A stretch of DNA of 64,000 nt, taken from the NCBI GenBank assembly GCA_012064385.1, contig QRDG01000532.1, forward strand, positions 149,206-213,205, written 5' to 3'. The notes below the pieces were generated by a model that saw only the letters and a program-made list of their open reading frames with translations, searched no databases and was not told the origin of the DNA. Made by a program: the position numbers and the translations under genes. Below, piece by piece: positions 22,532 to 33,727 of the stretch; positions within the stretch are counted from its first letter, which is position 1; each line of letters opens with the position of its first letter. This stretch comes from Puccinellia tenuiflora (Eukaryota > Streptophyta > Magnoliopsida > Poales > Poaceae).

Positions 22532-23367
22532 AATCGCTTGCACCCACTTACATGTGGGCCTGCCCCCGCGCTGCCTCTTCCATCCGAAATTTCGACAAGT
22601 CCAAACCGCTCCCGCCCCCGCACCTGCGCTCGAGCTCCGGTCGTCCTCGCCGTCGATGTCCTCGCCGCCGCCGCCCCTCCCTCGCCCTCGCTGTCTCCGC
22701 CTCGACGCGCCCGTCCTCACGGTTGGCCCCCGCGCCCCGCCCTCGTCGCTCGTCGCCACGGCCGGGAAGCACACCTTGTTCGCCGCCGTCGCCTCCTCCA
22801 ATCCCGGCTGATCCCATGCCCACGGTGGTCACGCTGACACCTCCTCGTCGCCAGCAACCTCCCCTCCCTCCCCTCCCCGAGGTATGCTTCCCCTCTCTCC
22901 CTCCCCCCCCTACCGAACCTGCACGCAAGCTGTTTGACGAAATTCCTAGTCGTGTTTTACCTTCCCTAAATCTGTTGTTTGGTATAAAAAAATAGCCTTT
23001 TGGAAATGGTACAACATGTAGTGCAAGCTTAATCATTTCCCCCACATGATGAATCTGTGTATAGAAAGCATAATGAGATGAAAAAAATGCTTCAAGCAAA
23101 GCCTGCTAGTTGTTTTAGTCATGGTTTTGTTGCTGCTACTAAATCTGGTTTTAGTCATGAATCTGGTTTTAGCTGCTAGTTGTTTTAGTCATGAATCTGG
23201 TTTTTTTTAGATGAAAAAAATGCTTCAAGTAACTTGTTCAAGTTCCCCATATGATAATGCAACTTATATTCAGAGGCATAAGCAAATATGTCATGGTTTT
23301 TTTTAGCTGCTAGTTGTTTTAGTGTTTTGCTAGCAAAAAAAAACAACTATGTATGTGTTTTGTGCTA

Positions 23368-23520
23368 CCACGACCATCGTGTCGTGGTTGTTTGTGATGT
23401 TGTTGCCGGCCAGCTATGCCGGCAAACATTTTTTGTGTTGATGTGATGTTGTTGCCGGCCAGCTATGCCGGTGGAAATGTGTTGATGTGATGCTGTTGCC
23501 GGCCAGCGATGCCGGCCATG
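23368..23520 (+). repeat. Short hairpins and GCCGGCCAGC tandem repeats
   Basis: 'ccacgaccatcgtgtcgtgg' (23368-23387) is a small foldback. The phrase 'gttgccggccagctatgccg' then occurs three times (about 23402, 23451 and 23496), each able to fold through ccggc/gccgg, with 'gttgatgtgatg' between copies. All of this lies inside the leader intron. Confidence 0.75.
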
Positions 23521-23563
23521 ATATTTGTGAAATGTTTGCAGGTACCCCGTGAGGCCCTTGAGA

Positions 23564-23597
23564 TTGCCGGAACGTCGATTAACTTCCGTTCCGGCAA
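23564..23597 (+). repeat. 11-bp perfect hairpin in the leader intron
   Basis: 'ttgccggaacg' (23564-23574) pairs exactly with 'cgttccggcaa' (23587-23597) across a 12-nt loop. CACTA-3 has the matching right-hand arm at the very end of the window. Confidence 0.85.
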
Positions 23598-23605
23598 ATT
23601 CGGGT

Positions 23606-23693
23606 ACTCCATATGTCCCTTTTTTAGCAAAGGTCATGCCAAAAATTTTCGTGAATTTTGGCATGACTTTGCTAAAAAAGGGACATATGGGGT
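23606..23693 (+). ncRNA. Long intronic hairpin, candidate small-RNA precursor
   Basis: The left arm (actccatatgtccctttttt...) and right arm (...aaaaaagggacatatggggt) pair over about 40 bp with only a few bulges and a very short loop near 23648. The homologous intron of CACTA-3 (63890-63970) has the same hairpin with at least two paired positions changed on both arms. That supports selection or gene conversion acting on the fold. Whether it is processed into small RNA is unknown. Confidence 0.6.
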
Positions 23694-23796
23694 ATTGCGA
23701 CTAATGCATGGGACGGGGTATCTTAGTACTAAATTAAGTGATGTTTTTCTTATATTTGTTGTACTAACTTTTGCCTCTTTTTAATGCAGTGCAAAC

Positions 23797-26700
23797 ATGT
23801 CGGCCGACGCGCCCGGCCCTTCTAAGCACATGAGCGTCGAAGAACAAGCACGAGAAAAGAACATGTCGTTCTGGGAAGTGAACCCAGAGATGGAGGATGC
23901 GGAGGCCGCCGAACTGGCTCGTGACGGCGATGGTGACTTCCAGTTAGAGATGGAGATGGAGGATGCGGAGGACACCGACGGAGATGGGGACGCAACCACC
24001 ACCACCGAGGGCGGCGACCACACGGATGTCGGGGGTGACGACCACACGGATGGCGGCGGTGGTGGTAATCCGCCCGCTAAGAAGCTTAAGAAGCAGAGGA
24101 AGGACCGGACACCGCAAGCGGTCGGCACCGTCACCGACACGTTCACTAAGGTCTCCTTAAGTGGCCAACCCCAGGAGCCTAGGAACATCGCAAAAGGGTA
24201 CGGCATGCAACTAGGGTGCATCCTCTGGGAAACCGTGTCGATCAACACGTATGACCTAAAGAGAGCGGAGAATGAGGCTTTGCACACACAACTCCTCAAG
24301 AAGCTTCACGAACGATACATTTTCCCGGATGATGGAAACAAAAAGGTGGATAACTTCACCATCACGAAGATGAACAACGCCTTGACCAGCTGGAGAGGCC
24401 GGGTGAAGGGGAAGATTGAAAAGGGTCTTAGCTGGGAAGAGATCAGTGCCAAAGAGCCGTACATCGACATAGAAGAGTTCGAGGCATTGAAGTTGTCCTT
24501 GGCATCTCCGGAGGCTGAAAAATGGACCGAGTGGGGGAAGAACATGCGGGCACTGAACTTAGGTAACCACCATTTGGGAAGCGGCGGTTACGCAGGAAAA
24601 AAGCCCGTTTGGGACAAGGAGGATGCCGAGGTTGCGAGACTTGGGAAAGAGAACCCGTGGCATAAAATCACGGACGAGCAAGTTAGGAACTTTGTTCGGT
24701 CCCGCTACTATCTGAAGCCGAGGACGGGGGAATTCGTTACCGACTATGAAGATGTGCGGGAGTTCGAGAAAACGCTGGTAAGGAACTTAATTACCGCGGA
24801 TATCTCAAAGTCCATTTGCGTTGATTTCTACATGGGTTCACGTTTATTTCCTTTGTCCGCAGGAGGCTGAGTTGAAGGCTGAGACTGAGGCCGACCCATC
24901 GTCCCAGGAGGCTCCGGCCGGCCCGTGGGACACGACTTTCAACCGGGCGATGAATGTTTACAAGGGGAGGGATAAGTCAAAGCCGCCGACGTCAGCTGGC
25001 CGTGTGACCGGCTTTGGTACGGCGATGAAGTTCATAGAGTACTACATCACGGACACTGACAAGAAAAGGGAGAGGAGGAGGCCGGCTAAATATAGAGCCG
25101 AGGTTCTCGAGCTAAGGAAGAAGCTGGAGACACTAGAGAAAGAAAAGGTGGACTCCAGCATGGTGGACAAGCTAGTGGCCAAGAAGCTGGACGAGAAGCT
25201 CCGGAATTTGTTACCCCCTGGATTGATGGAGGGAATAGATGATTGGCAAGCGGGAGGACAACAGGGGACGATACACGTGCCCAGCTTCGCCGGCAGCACC
25301 TCCAGCAATAACGTGTCGCCGGTCCTGGTGACCCCTCCGGTGCTCCCTGTCGTGTCGCCGGTCATGGTGACCCCATCGGTGCCCCCCGGCCGGAGAATAA
25401 TGACAATGCGCACGAGCGCCCGGACAATGATAGGCCGGCCGCCGGCACCGGCGCCCTTGTCTCGACATTAGCCGAGCTCGACGCCATCACCAAGGTAACT
25501 AATTAGTTAGTCCGCGACATCTTCTATGACTATATATGCCTTCGATGACTGCCATATCTCATGCATGCATGGTGCCCAACATGTGTTCTCCCAGGACATG
25601 CCTTGCATACTCCTGCATACTGTGGGGGTCGGTGGTGAGTTGAAGGAAGTCGCAACGGCCAAGATCATACAACCTTTGACCCGCGATACGCACAACACCC
25701 GAATGAGCAAGCTCGTGATGAAAGTGAATGTGAGCGAGGTACTGCCTGAGTTCCGTGACATCGACCCCCCCACGCAACCTCCGGGAGCCAAGGAACACAT
25801 GAAGCTTGGCGAATGCAAGAAGTGGATGATGGAATGGCCGAAGACCCAGATTTGTCTTGGGGATGTTCTTCATGGGGTCAGGCACACCGGCGGCGCCACC
25901 TCGAGGCCCCGGCCCCCGATCGTTCGGCCCCCGTCGAGGCGGCCACAAAAGGCTGTTGCAGATGAACTGGCACCACAAGCAGCCGTCGCCATCACCCAGA
26001 AGGAACCGCCGGTCACCGCCACCACCGTCCGGAAGCTACCGTCGGTCGTCTCCACCACCGGCCGGAAGCTACCACCGGTCGTCGCCACCACCGGCCGGAA
26101 GCTACCGCCGGTCGTCGCCACCACCAACCGCCACAAACAGTTGTTGGGAACGTCTTCACCGCAACCGTCCAAGGTTAGTTCTGACTTTCCGAATTCCCCG
26201 ACTTTTCGACTTTCCCGACTAACGGATGTGCTATTGTTTATGTTTAGGACAAAGCCGTTGCACCTCAACTTGGTGGCAACGACGACAATGAGGAGGAGAA
26301 TGATGTCGATGTCGATGAGTACATCAACACTGGCGCCTGCAGGGATGATATGTACATGCCTCTTGTGGATGAAGAACCCTTCCGCGACCACTACGGTGAA
26401 CCTGCTCGTCCCACTTCATGCACACAGCGCCTGGCCTTCACCGACACGCCTCCAGATACCGACGATCATCAAGCTCAACCGGGTAACATTTTCAGCCCTA
26501 ACACACTGAAAGACACTGTTAAAGCGGGGTTCACTTCGCCACCCCCACAATCCCCAGAGATGAAGGACAAGAAGAAGCACAGGAAGAGAAAAGGATCCTC
26601 CACCTCTGCGAGCCAGCCAGCTCCTAAGATCCGGGGTCTTGAAGACATGATTCCACCCCGTGCGGATGGCTTGACCCGAGTTCATGAAGCTGGTAAACCT

Positions 26701-28022
26701 ATCTTGTCTGGGGACTTGCTCCGCCTTACAGAAGGTCCCATGATTGCATTGCAGGAAAATATCTTGTATCTAGAGGAGATCCTTCTTAAAGAGAAGAACC
26801 CCACTTACTCGGCGTTCGCGGCCAAGGTGCCAGAAGAGCTGGTGGACTTCGTCCAGGAAGACCCCGCGGATGTGTTCTTCATAGCGTACAAGGACATCTT
26901 CAACCCGTTTCACACTAAATGGCTGGACTATAACATGGTCCGCTTATTGAGGCGATGAAGATCAGGAGAGATGATACTCCGTACGTCGCGGTAGTGGATC
27001 CCTACTACATGCGCGACAGCCATCTGGTGGAAGGATCAAAGACACGGGAAACGGCCACGGAGTACCTCGTAAGGGTCGTGCTGGCGAACAAGAGGAAGAG
27101 CACCCTTCTTCTGCCTTTCTTTTTCGAGTAGTACACATCCTCTCGCCACCGTCGTATGTTATGCCTTCTTGTACATTTCTTCCATCGCTGATCCTTTGTC
27201 CAACATTCCGTTTCAATTGTGTTGAGCAGGGACAAGTACTGCGCACTCATCGCCGTAGCCCCGGGGTGGTCCATTGCCACTTATTTGGACTCGGAGAATA
27301 AATCCACGCCGAGACGATACACCAGAATAAAGGGTGTTCTCGATGACGCTCTCGAGGCTTATGCCCAAAAGGGAGGCCCCTTCCATAAGAAGGCGGAATT
27401 TTTCACGGATGAAAACACACACAAGTTCCAGCATGGGACCGGATTCCATTGCGTCAAGCAACTGGATGGCAGCGTGAAGGAGGCCTACTACGCCCTCCAT
27501 CACCTTAAAGGGATTGTCCAGTATTGCGAGAAAACGAAGATTCCATCTAGTCTCACAGAATACACCAAAATGGCGGATGGTCTCACCGATGTTGATTATA
27601 GAACAGACTTCCATCGCATCCGGCTGCAGTTATCAACGATCATCCTCGAAGATGTCATTCACAAATCAGGGTCCTTCCACTACCCCAGATGTAGGGCCTT
27701 GCTAAGCATTACTAGTGTACTTTTTTGTAGAAGTGCATGTGTAGGGTCATATATTATATATATGCTATCCTATGAAACCCAAATAGGATAGCCATATGAT
27801 TTCCAACCATGACAATTGATTGATTGTCTTGCCTCTCTACTTAGATGAATAAATTATACTCTGTGTATATCACTAACCAATATATATCCCAATCCATCTT
27901 CAGGGTTGTCTCAGAGGGCTATCGAAGAACGACTAAAGGCGCAATATGACACCAGGGAGTGGAGGACGAAAGAAGGCTATCAACCGTTCCCGGCGCCGCT
28001 GATCAAGAAGAGGACTTCATGA
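23797..28022 (+). pseudogene. Second CACTA-1 gene (TNPA position) with Ulp1-like C-terminus
   Basis: The exons read 23797-24777, 24863-25494, 25594-26173, 26248-27127, one beginning at 27230, and 27904-28022; most junctions have GT/AG. Exon 1 starts MSADAPGPSKH and carries acidic and Thr/Asp-rich stretches. Then comes a conserved block (WHKITDEQVRNFVRSRYYLK), a coiled-coil-like Glu/Lys segment and a Pro-rich linker. The last exons resemble the C48/Ulp1 cysteine-protease-like region of grass CACTA proteins (PYVAVVDPYYMRD, ATYLDSENK, FHCVKQ). One-base shifts near 25390 (against the CACTA-3 homologue) and near 26940 break the frame. In this position family members bind the subterminal repeats; that role is inferred from position, not from a DNA-binding motif. 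Confidence 0.75.
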
Positions 28023-28346
28023 TCATGCATGCTCCCGCGCGCTCTTGCTCACCATCATCGCCGATGTGTACTACATTTGATCATAGTTAGGCGGCGAACA
28101 CTTCATGATTTGTAATGTGTACATTTGATCATGCATGACTAATTGTGTAAACATTCGGCACTTTTGTGACTATGTGTATATATGTATCTCGATCGGGCTA
28201 AGTAATATGTGTGATGACATATTGATTAATGTGTTTGTCTGTTTATATACCTGTCAAATATACCTGTATTTCTGTATAAACCTGTATAAATCCTGTATAT
28301 ACCTGTATTTGTATAGAAAAATGAAAAAATACATGTATTTCTGTTT

Positions 28347-28569
28347 CATATTTCTGTGGCGCACTCTTGTTTTTTTTGTGGCGCACCACTTTCTGTGGCG
28401 CATTAGGGACAGTGCGCCACAGAATTCCTCTGCATAGGGGTCCTGCCGAGCTATTTCTGTGGCGCACGCCCGAGGTGCGCCACAGAAATAATTTTTGTGG
28501 CGAGAATTCTGTGGCGCACCAGGCAAACCTGGGGGTGCGCCACCGAATTCAAATCTTTCTGTGGTAGTG
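28347..28569. repeat. CACTA-1 right subterminal array and terminal repeat
   Basis: Repeated TCTGTGGCGCA / TGCGCCACAGA motifs (about eight) lead into the terminal CTTTCTGTGGTAGTG. It is a shorter array than at the left end. The AAA target duplication follows. Confidence 0.92.
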
Positions 28570-30072
28570 AAACTTAACTCTATTTCCACATTATTTCGTC
28601 ATGATAGGCATCCATAAACAAAAGTATATGATATCAACTAAACAAACGATGGAACATGTAGAAAGCTTTGCATGTGACAGCACATATGGGCTAACTCCCA
28701 ACCTTAAATATTTATCAAGCCACTATCTTCATAATATTAATCACAATGGCTCATCTTTATTGAATGCAATAAAAGTAAAGTGTGCATCAAGTTCGCGAGA
28801 GCTTTTTAACCAACTTTTCTCATTACAATAAATAACATCTTCATTTTCATTTAGAGGTATAGATAACACATATAACATGATAAACATACTTGGAATAGCA
28901 TAAAGCTAATAGGTAGATATGGTGGACTCACTGGAAAAACTTGGGTTGAAGGTGTTGGAAACAAGTTTTTACTTGTTGGAAATTTTGGGCTAGCAAAAGA
29001 GAGAAAGATGACCATCTAGATGCATGCATGAATGTCCATAGAACTAACTAATTCATGTAAAACAAGGTGAAATAACATACAGCATCAAAACATGAATAAA
29101 AGATAGCTCATGACAAAGCATTTGCAAATTATTACTCATAAAGAGGCTCATGAATCATGCAACTATATGTGTCATTAAAAATCAACTTAGACATCCCTTT
29201 TCCCAATACAATAAAAGCATGCAAGATATTTCAAACCATATTTCCAGTAGCTTTCTCATATATAAATGATAGTGTGGTGGTCTCACAAAATAAAAATCAA
29301 AGCAAAAACAAACAAAAGGACGCTCCAAGTTTATGCGATAAAGTGCATTGATAGAAAAATAGAAGTTAGACGTGTGCAAACCGAGAGTGTGTAGGTTCAG
29401 TGGCGATGTTCACATCCCCAAGCTTATGGTTTTCACCATCCTTGGATAACTCATGGTGCATCTCCTCCAATCCCTGTGAAAAAACTTCAAAACACAATTT
29501 CTCCCATCTCTTTTCTGTGGGGTGATATTAGTAGAGATAAACAAATAGGCTTCTTGCTGCATATAATTCATGGACTAAAATTCATATGAATGATCAGAGA
29601 GTGTATAATGTTGTATGCCTACTCATAAACTTAATTGGATCAACTCAATAGTTCAAACTATGCATAAAACAATATGGGACAGAATCTGTTCAGAAAAACA
29701 GCAGCAGTAAAACATATTTTTCTGTCCTACTTAAACTTGTCAAAAAATTCTGAAAACATTCAGGCGTACAGAGCATGAAAAGCTGCGGTTACAGTAAAAA
29801 TCTTACCTCATTCCGAGTTACAGAATAAGAATGAAAAATCAAACCGTGCACAGACTCTGTGCAGGAATAAAATCTCCGAATAGAAATAGCAACTTCTTCA
29901 AACCAAAATGGGTAAACTTGGCACTTTATTAAAAATTTCAGAAACTAAACTAAGAAAACAATCTCTTGTTACCGCAAGAGGACATAAAGAAAATCCAAAT
30001 AAAAACAACCGGATTGCCTCCCGTAAAGCGCTTTCTTTATAGCCATATAGCTAGGCTTACTTACTTGTTCTT

Positions 30073-31147
30073 TTACCGAAGATGAAGCTCATGAGGGAGC
30101 TTAAAATTTGTTCCCTTCATCCTTGGGAAGTGTTCCATGCATTTCTTATGTGGAAACTGAAACTTCACATTCCCTTCCTTTGAATCAATAATAGCCCCTG
30201 TGGTACGAAGAAAAGGTCTTCCAAGAATAATAGGACTAGAGGTTTTATTCTCCATATCCATGATTAGAAAATCCACAGGTACAAAGTCATATGTAACTCT
30301 ACCATAACATCACTTACTTTTCCTAAAGCATGTTTAATGGTATTATCAGCAAGTGCAAGTCCAATAGAGCATTTTTCAAGATTCTTTAATTCAAGTGCTT
30401 CATATAATTGTTTAGATAAAACAGAGACACTAGATCCTAGATCAAGTATGACATGGTGTGTCTCTTTTCCAATAGTTACTAGCACCTTGGGGATCCACAC
30501 ATCCCCAAGCTTAGGTGGTATCATAGCTTCTTAATTGTATCTAGCAATTTTTTCTTTCAAGACATGATTAGCAATATAGGAACCAAAACCAGATTGGTTA
30601 ACATAAATAGAAGGATCACTTGCAAATTTTTGTAAAATAGATATTAATTCATGCAAGCTAATATTCTTCATATCAAGCAAAGGATCATTAACTTTCTTTT
30701 CCTTTTTGACACAAACTTGTTTTTTAACAGGGGGTACTTCCTCACTTCTAGTTTCTTGCTCATTGTCCATAGAATTGGTCAGTTTGTTTTTATGTAGCCA
30801 ATCTTTAAAAGAGGGACAATTTTTTTCTAATGAAAGCCTTTTCCAATTCTCTCCAAGTCTTAGTTGTAGCAGATGGTAGTGAACGTATCCATTCTCTTGC
30901 CTCTCCTTTTAATGAAAAAGGAAATAATTTTGGCATTTAGTGTAGAACAAATACTGACAAAATTATTCAGATGATCCAGACAGTCTTCTTTTCTCTTATC
31001 ACCAAATTGTTTCTTAGTTATCAAGTGTAGTAAATCAGTACTTACTCTCAAACTATCAGCTTGTATCTCAGGTGTGGTAATAGGTTTAGCAATATATTGA
31101 TCATTTGGAGTATTTGTGTAGTCACACAACTTAGTCCTATCACCCAT
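30073..31147 (-). pseudogene. Gypsy-type gag and aspartic protease remnant of element B
   Basis: On the minus strand, a gag-like segment starts with MGDRTKLCDYTN and includes a K-R-K-E-D-C-L-D-H-L-N-N-F-V block. A Lys-rich linker follows, then a protease-like region: IPPKLGDVWIPKVLVTIG, DLGSSVSVLSKQLYEALEL, and later SPIILGRPFLRTTGAIID. The catalytic motif reads D-L-G instead of D-S/T-G, a substitution also common in related grass Gypsy elements. Several frameshifts and stops separate the parts, and no reverse transcriptase, RNase H or integrase follows. It would have supplied capsid and maturation functions. Confidence 0.7.
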
Positions 31148-31436
31148 TTTAGCAGATTTTTATGTGATTTTGGTTTTTTGTGCAAAACTGAAAATAAAAT
31201 GACACTAAAACATTAACTAATGCAAAACAAAATACAAAACTGAAAATAAAATATGCAAACCGAAATCTAAATATGATATGCAAGACAAAAACAAAACAAA
31301 ATAATTTGCTTGAAGGTAAAGATGGACAAGATGATGCTCACGTAGGAGCAACCTCCCCAAGCTTAAGTGTTAGCACAAGTTGGTGATGAAGTTGACTTTG
31401 TTGTGATATCCTTGGACAAACCCTTCCAGCTATGAT

Positions 31437-31454
31437 TCCCCGGCAACGGCGCCA
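31437..31454 (-). other. Primer-binding site of element B (tRNA-Asp type)
   Basis: The plus strand reads 'tccccggcaacggcgcca', identical to a plant tRNA-Asp 3' end, so the minus-strand transcript would anneal to that tRNA. It lies ten bases inside the 5' LTR and confirms minus orientation. Confidence 0.85.
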
Positions 31455-31464
31455 GAAAAACCTT

Positions 31465-33150
31465 TGATGACGGGATTGATGAGAGTGTTCTTCTCCCTCA
31501 ACAACGCTGACAAGTACTCTTGATACCCTGAAAGAAAGATAATATATTAGGGATAGGTTGAGCCTCCAAGTGCAGAGTATGTAGAAGTGGTAGTTTTTCC
31601 CCAAGAAGGTGACTCGAGGGTTTAATATCGAACTCTCGGGGAATCAGTAGTGTGGGTTTTATCTTCTTATCCTTCTCTAGATTTCCTGCAAACAAAATAG
31701 ATTGCTTTGTGCCCTCAACCTCACCAAGTGGTTGTCAAGCACAAGGTGTGAGAATGATATTAAGATGATAATGAATGCAAAACAGTAAATAAAAATGCAA
31801 TGGTGGTGAATAAGTATGCAAGGATGATAGTAATGATGATGGATGGTATTTTCGGGGTTTTTATATGCGAATGCAAGAAGTAAAAGTGTTTTTGCATTTT
31901 CTGATTTTAAAATGGCTGAATGTAAAAGATGCTTAAAAGTGGTTGGAAAGTTGTTTCTTATGATTAAAAATGGACCGGGGTTCATGGTTTCACACATGCA
32001 CTCTCTCTTTAATATAGTGTGGCAAATGAGTAGACATAGATTTAACATATGAGATTGCAAACAAGGTTAATGACATGTTACTAATTATATGGGCATCACG
32101 TCCTAACATAGAGACCTTTTGATTATTAGTCTCACTTATACTCCACCAAGATGTGAACTAAATCATGCACCTTAGTAATTAAGATAACATCAGAGTATAG
32201 CTTTAAGATTAATGACATGAAGTGAAAATAAACACATGATGGATCTAGTCTTAGGTAGAGGCATGTCACTCCTCCTACCCTACAACATGGTATTTTGGTT
32301 TATTCCTAGTGAGGTAACAAAGTAAGGTAAACATCTAATGGATCATGATATTAAGTTGTCAGCTTATCACTTCACCACCCCCGTTACTCCAACTAATGCA
32401 CACATTCCCCCACACACGCTCTCATAAACATGCTTGATCATAACAAGGATACAAGAATGAAATACATAATATGCATCATAACTGAAATATAACATTACAA
32501 TCTCAACATATATTAACTCATATAAAGATCCACCACAATTGTAATACAACGGTGACCGTAATCATGTTCAGCAGCTCATACGGTGCTAATTAGTGAAGCT
32601 CAAGAGAGAGAGAGATACATATGCTACTGCCACAAACCCATAGTCCAGAGGTGGACTACTCCCTCTCCAATCTGCAGCCTCCTGGTCTCTGTTTCTTGTT
32701 TCTCTCGTGTGGCGGCTCTCTCCTCGGAGAACGTCGGGGGGGTCTTTATATAGGCGTTTTTAGGTCACGAGTAAGCTTCTGGGCGAAGGATAGATGCAAA
32801 CGGGGCCACAAGGGCTAAGTTAGGTGGGCCCACGTGGCCTGGTACTGTAGCCGTGTGGGGCCCCCTATTTTGGCCCTCCGGCCTCCTTTCGCTTGCTTTG
32901 TTCGCTCCAATGTATTACTCCTTCCAAAATAATGACCCCCGTAAATTTATAGCTCATTATGACGTCGTTAAGGCCCTGAAAAAAATAAGGAAAGAAATAG
33001 GGGCTTTCTACCTGCGCAGGATTAATTCCATAAAAAGGGGAAATCATTATTAATTACCAAAAATCATTAAATAACAGATTATATGATGCAAATATGAATG
33101 GAATATAAGTATTATAGTGCAAAGTTCATGTATGCATTTTAGATGCATCA
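31465..33150 (-). mobile_element. 5' LTR of element B
   Basis: 1,686 bp. On the minus strand it starts TGATGCATCTAAAATGCATA like element A and ends CCCGTCATCA. Its last 1.4 kb is unrelated to the A LTR, apart from short blocks (ccgtgtggggccccctattt and others), so A and B share family ends but differ in LTR body. Confidence 0.88.
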
Positions 33151-33727
33151 CCCGCGCAATATGACTAGACTATAGGCATGATTTGTTTCGAACTCCTATG
33201 AAGCCTAAAAGGACTTAGGAGGATGCGGACTTGTTAGAGTAAGCTGTTAGCAGAAGTCTTACGGGGCCTACTTATTAATCTGTATAAAATCAAAAGGGTT
33301 ATAAGAACCAAATCAGCTTAAGCATCAATCAAGTTCAAAAAGTTTTAGCTCCAAGTTGCTGCAGGCAAACAACCTGGCATTTGGGGCTACATATTATCGG
33401 GTTTTCAGTTTAAGTCAAAGGGAAGTTCAGAGTTGGGAGCTCCAAGTTGTCGCAGGCCAACAACTCGGCGCTTGGGGGCTACTCACGGATCATATTTTTT
33501 CTACAACTTAAACATCAATCAAGTTCAAAATTTTTAGCTCCGAGTTGCTGCAGGCAAACAACCCGGCACTCCGGGGCCACACCGTTTAAAGCTCAAGAAA
33601 AGGAGTTATACATCAAGGAGTCCCGAGTCGTCACAGGTAAACGACCTGGCACTCGAGGGATACATCAGTTGAAGTTAAGAAGTTTCAATACAAGCTCCGA
33701 CCTGGCACTCGGGGGCTATATGTTATG
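33151..33727 (+). mobile_element. Gypsy element C, 3' side with PPT-like repeats
   Basis: About five diverged units of roughly 95 bp contain 'agctccaagttgctgcaggc' followed by 'aaacaacctggcactcgggggctac'. The last phrase is the typical sequence just before a grass Gypsy 3' LTR (ctcgggggcta). No 3' LTR follows; the gene-flank segment begins instead at about 33728, so C is truncated on this side too. Confidence 0.6.

Larger units (their letters stand above)
22540..23788 (+). promoter_or_regulatory. Leader exon and leader intron of the second CACTA-1 gene
   Basis: A very GC-rich leader (about 22540-22880) ends at a donor (ccccgag/gtatgc). The acceptor 'tttttaatgcag' ends at 23788, eight bases before the ATG at 23797. 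The intron (about 0.9 kb) contains repeated 'ttagctgctagttgttttag' phrases, GCCGGC-rich tandem repeats and two hairpins. The same acceptor and ATG context occurs in CACTA-3 (63799, minus strand). Confidence 0.6.
10516..28569 (+). mobile_element. CACTA-1: CACTA (En/Spm-type) DNA transposon
   Basis: The left end reads CACTACCACAGAAAG and the right end is its exact reverse complement, CTTTCTGTGGTAGTG. The flanks carry a 3-bp AAA duplication (10513-10515 and 28570-28572). The total is 18,054 bp, of which 7,175 bp is the nested LTR element A. It carries a TNP2-type transposase gene (11614-22097, interrupted) and a second multi-exon gene (23797-28022), both plus strand, plus subterminal repeat arrays at both ends and a third array in the middle. 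Both genes have frameshifts or stops, so this copy is probably not autonomous now. Confidence 0.95.
28570..31464 (-). mobile_element. Internal region of element B, gag-proximal part
   Basis: 28573-30050 mirrors the non-coding interior of element A; for example, the 'accaccggtt'-type phrase and the 'gcctcccgtaaagcgctttc' block at about 30017 match 16750-16780 reversed. From about 30070 upward it differs from A and encodes the gag/protease remnants. The primer site lies at 31437-31454. Confidence 0.8.
8118..33150 (-). mobile_element. LTR element B, minus strand, split by CACTA-1
   Basis: Element B consists of a 3' LTR (8118-9668), an internal region (9669-10515 and 28570-31464) and a 5' LTR (31465-33150), all minus oriented. 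The internal halves join smoothly when CACTA-1 is removed: the same junction is uninterrupted in the related element A near 18040-18070. The 3' LTR has lost its first 230 bp or so and the adjacent PPT through a deletion at 9668. Flanking 5-mers are tctgc (left) and cccgc (right), a weak match for a target duplication. Only gag and protease remnants are present and no reverse transcriptase, so it was probably non-autonomous. It is Gypsy-like by its protease layout. Confidence 0.8.

Noticed and set aside
22432..22995. Plus-strand frame of 187 codons
   Set aside because: It covers the internal repeat array and the GC-rich leader exon and crosses the likely donor at 22880. Composition is Pro/Arg/Ser rich with no domain.
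23797..28022. Host SUMO-protease gene
   Set aside because: The Ulp1-like end is in a gene lying wholly inside a CACTA element, with a homologue in CACTA-3. The region is frameshifted, so it is a transposon gene, not a host ULP.
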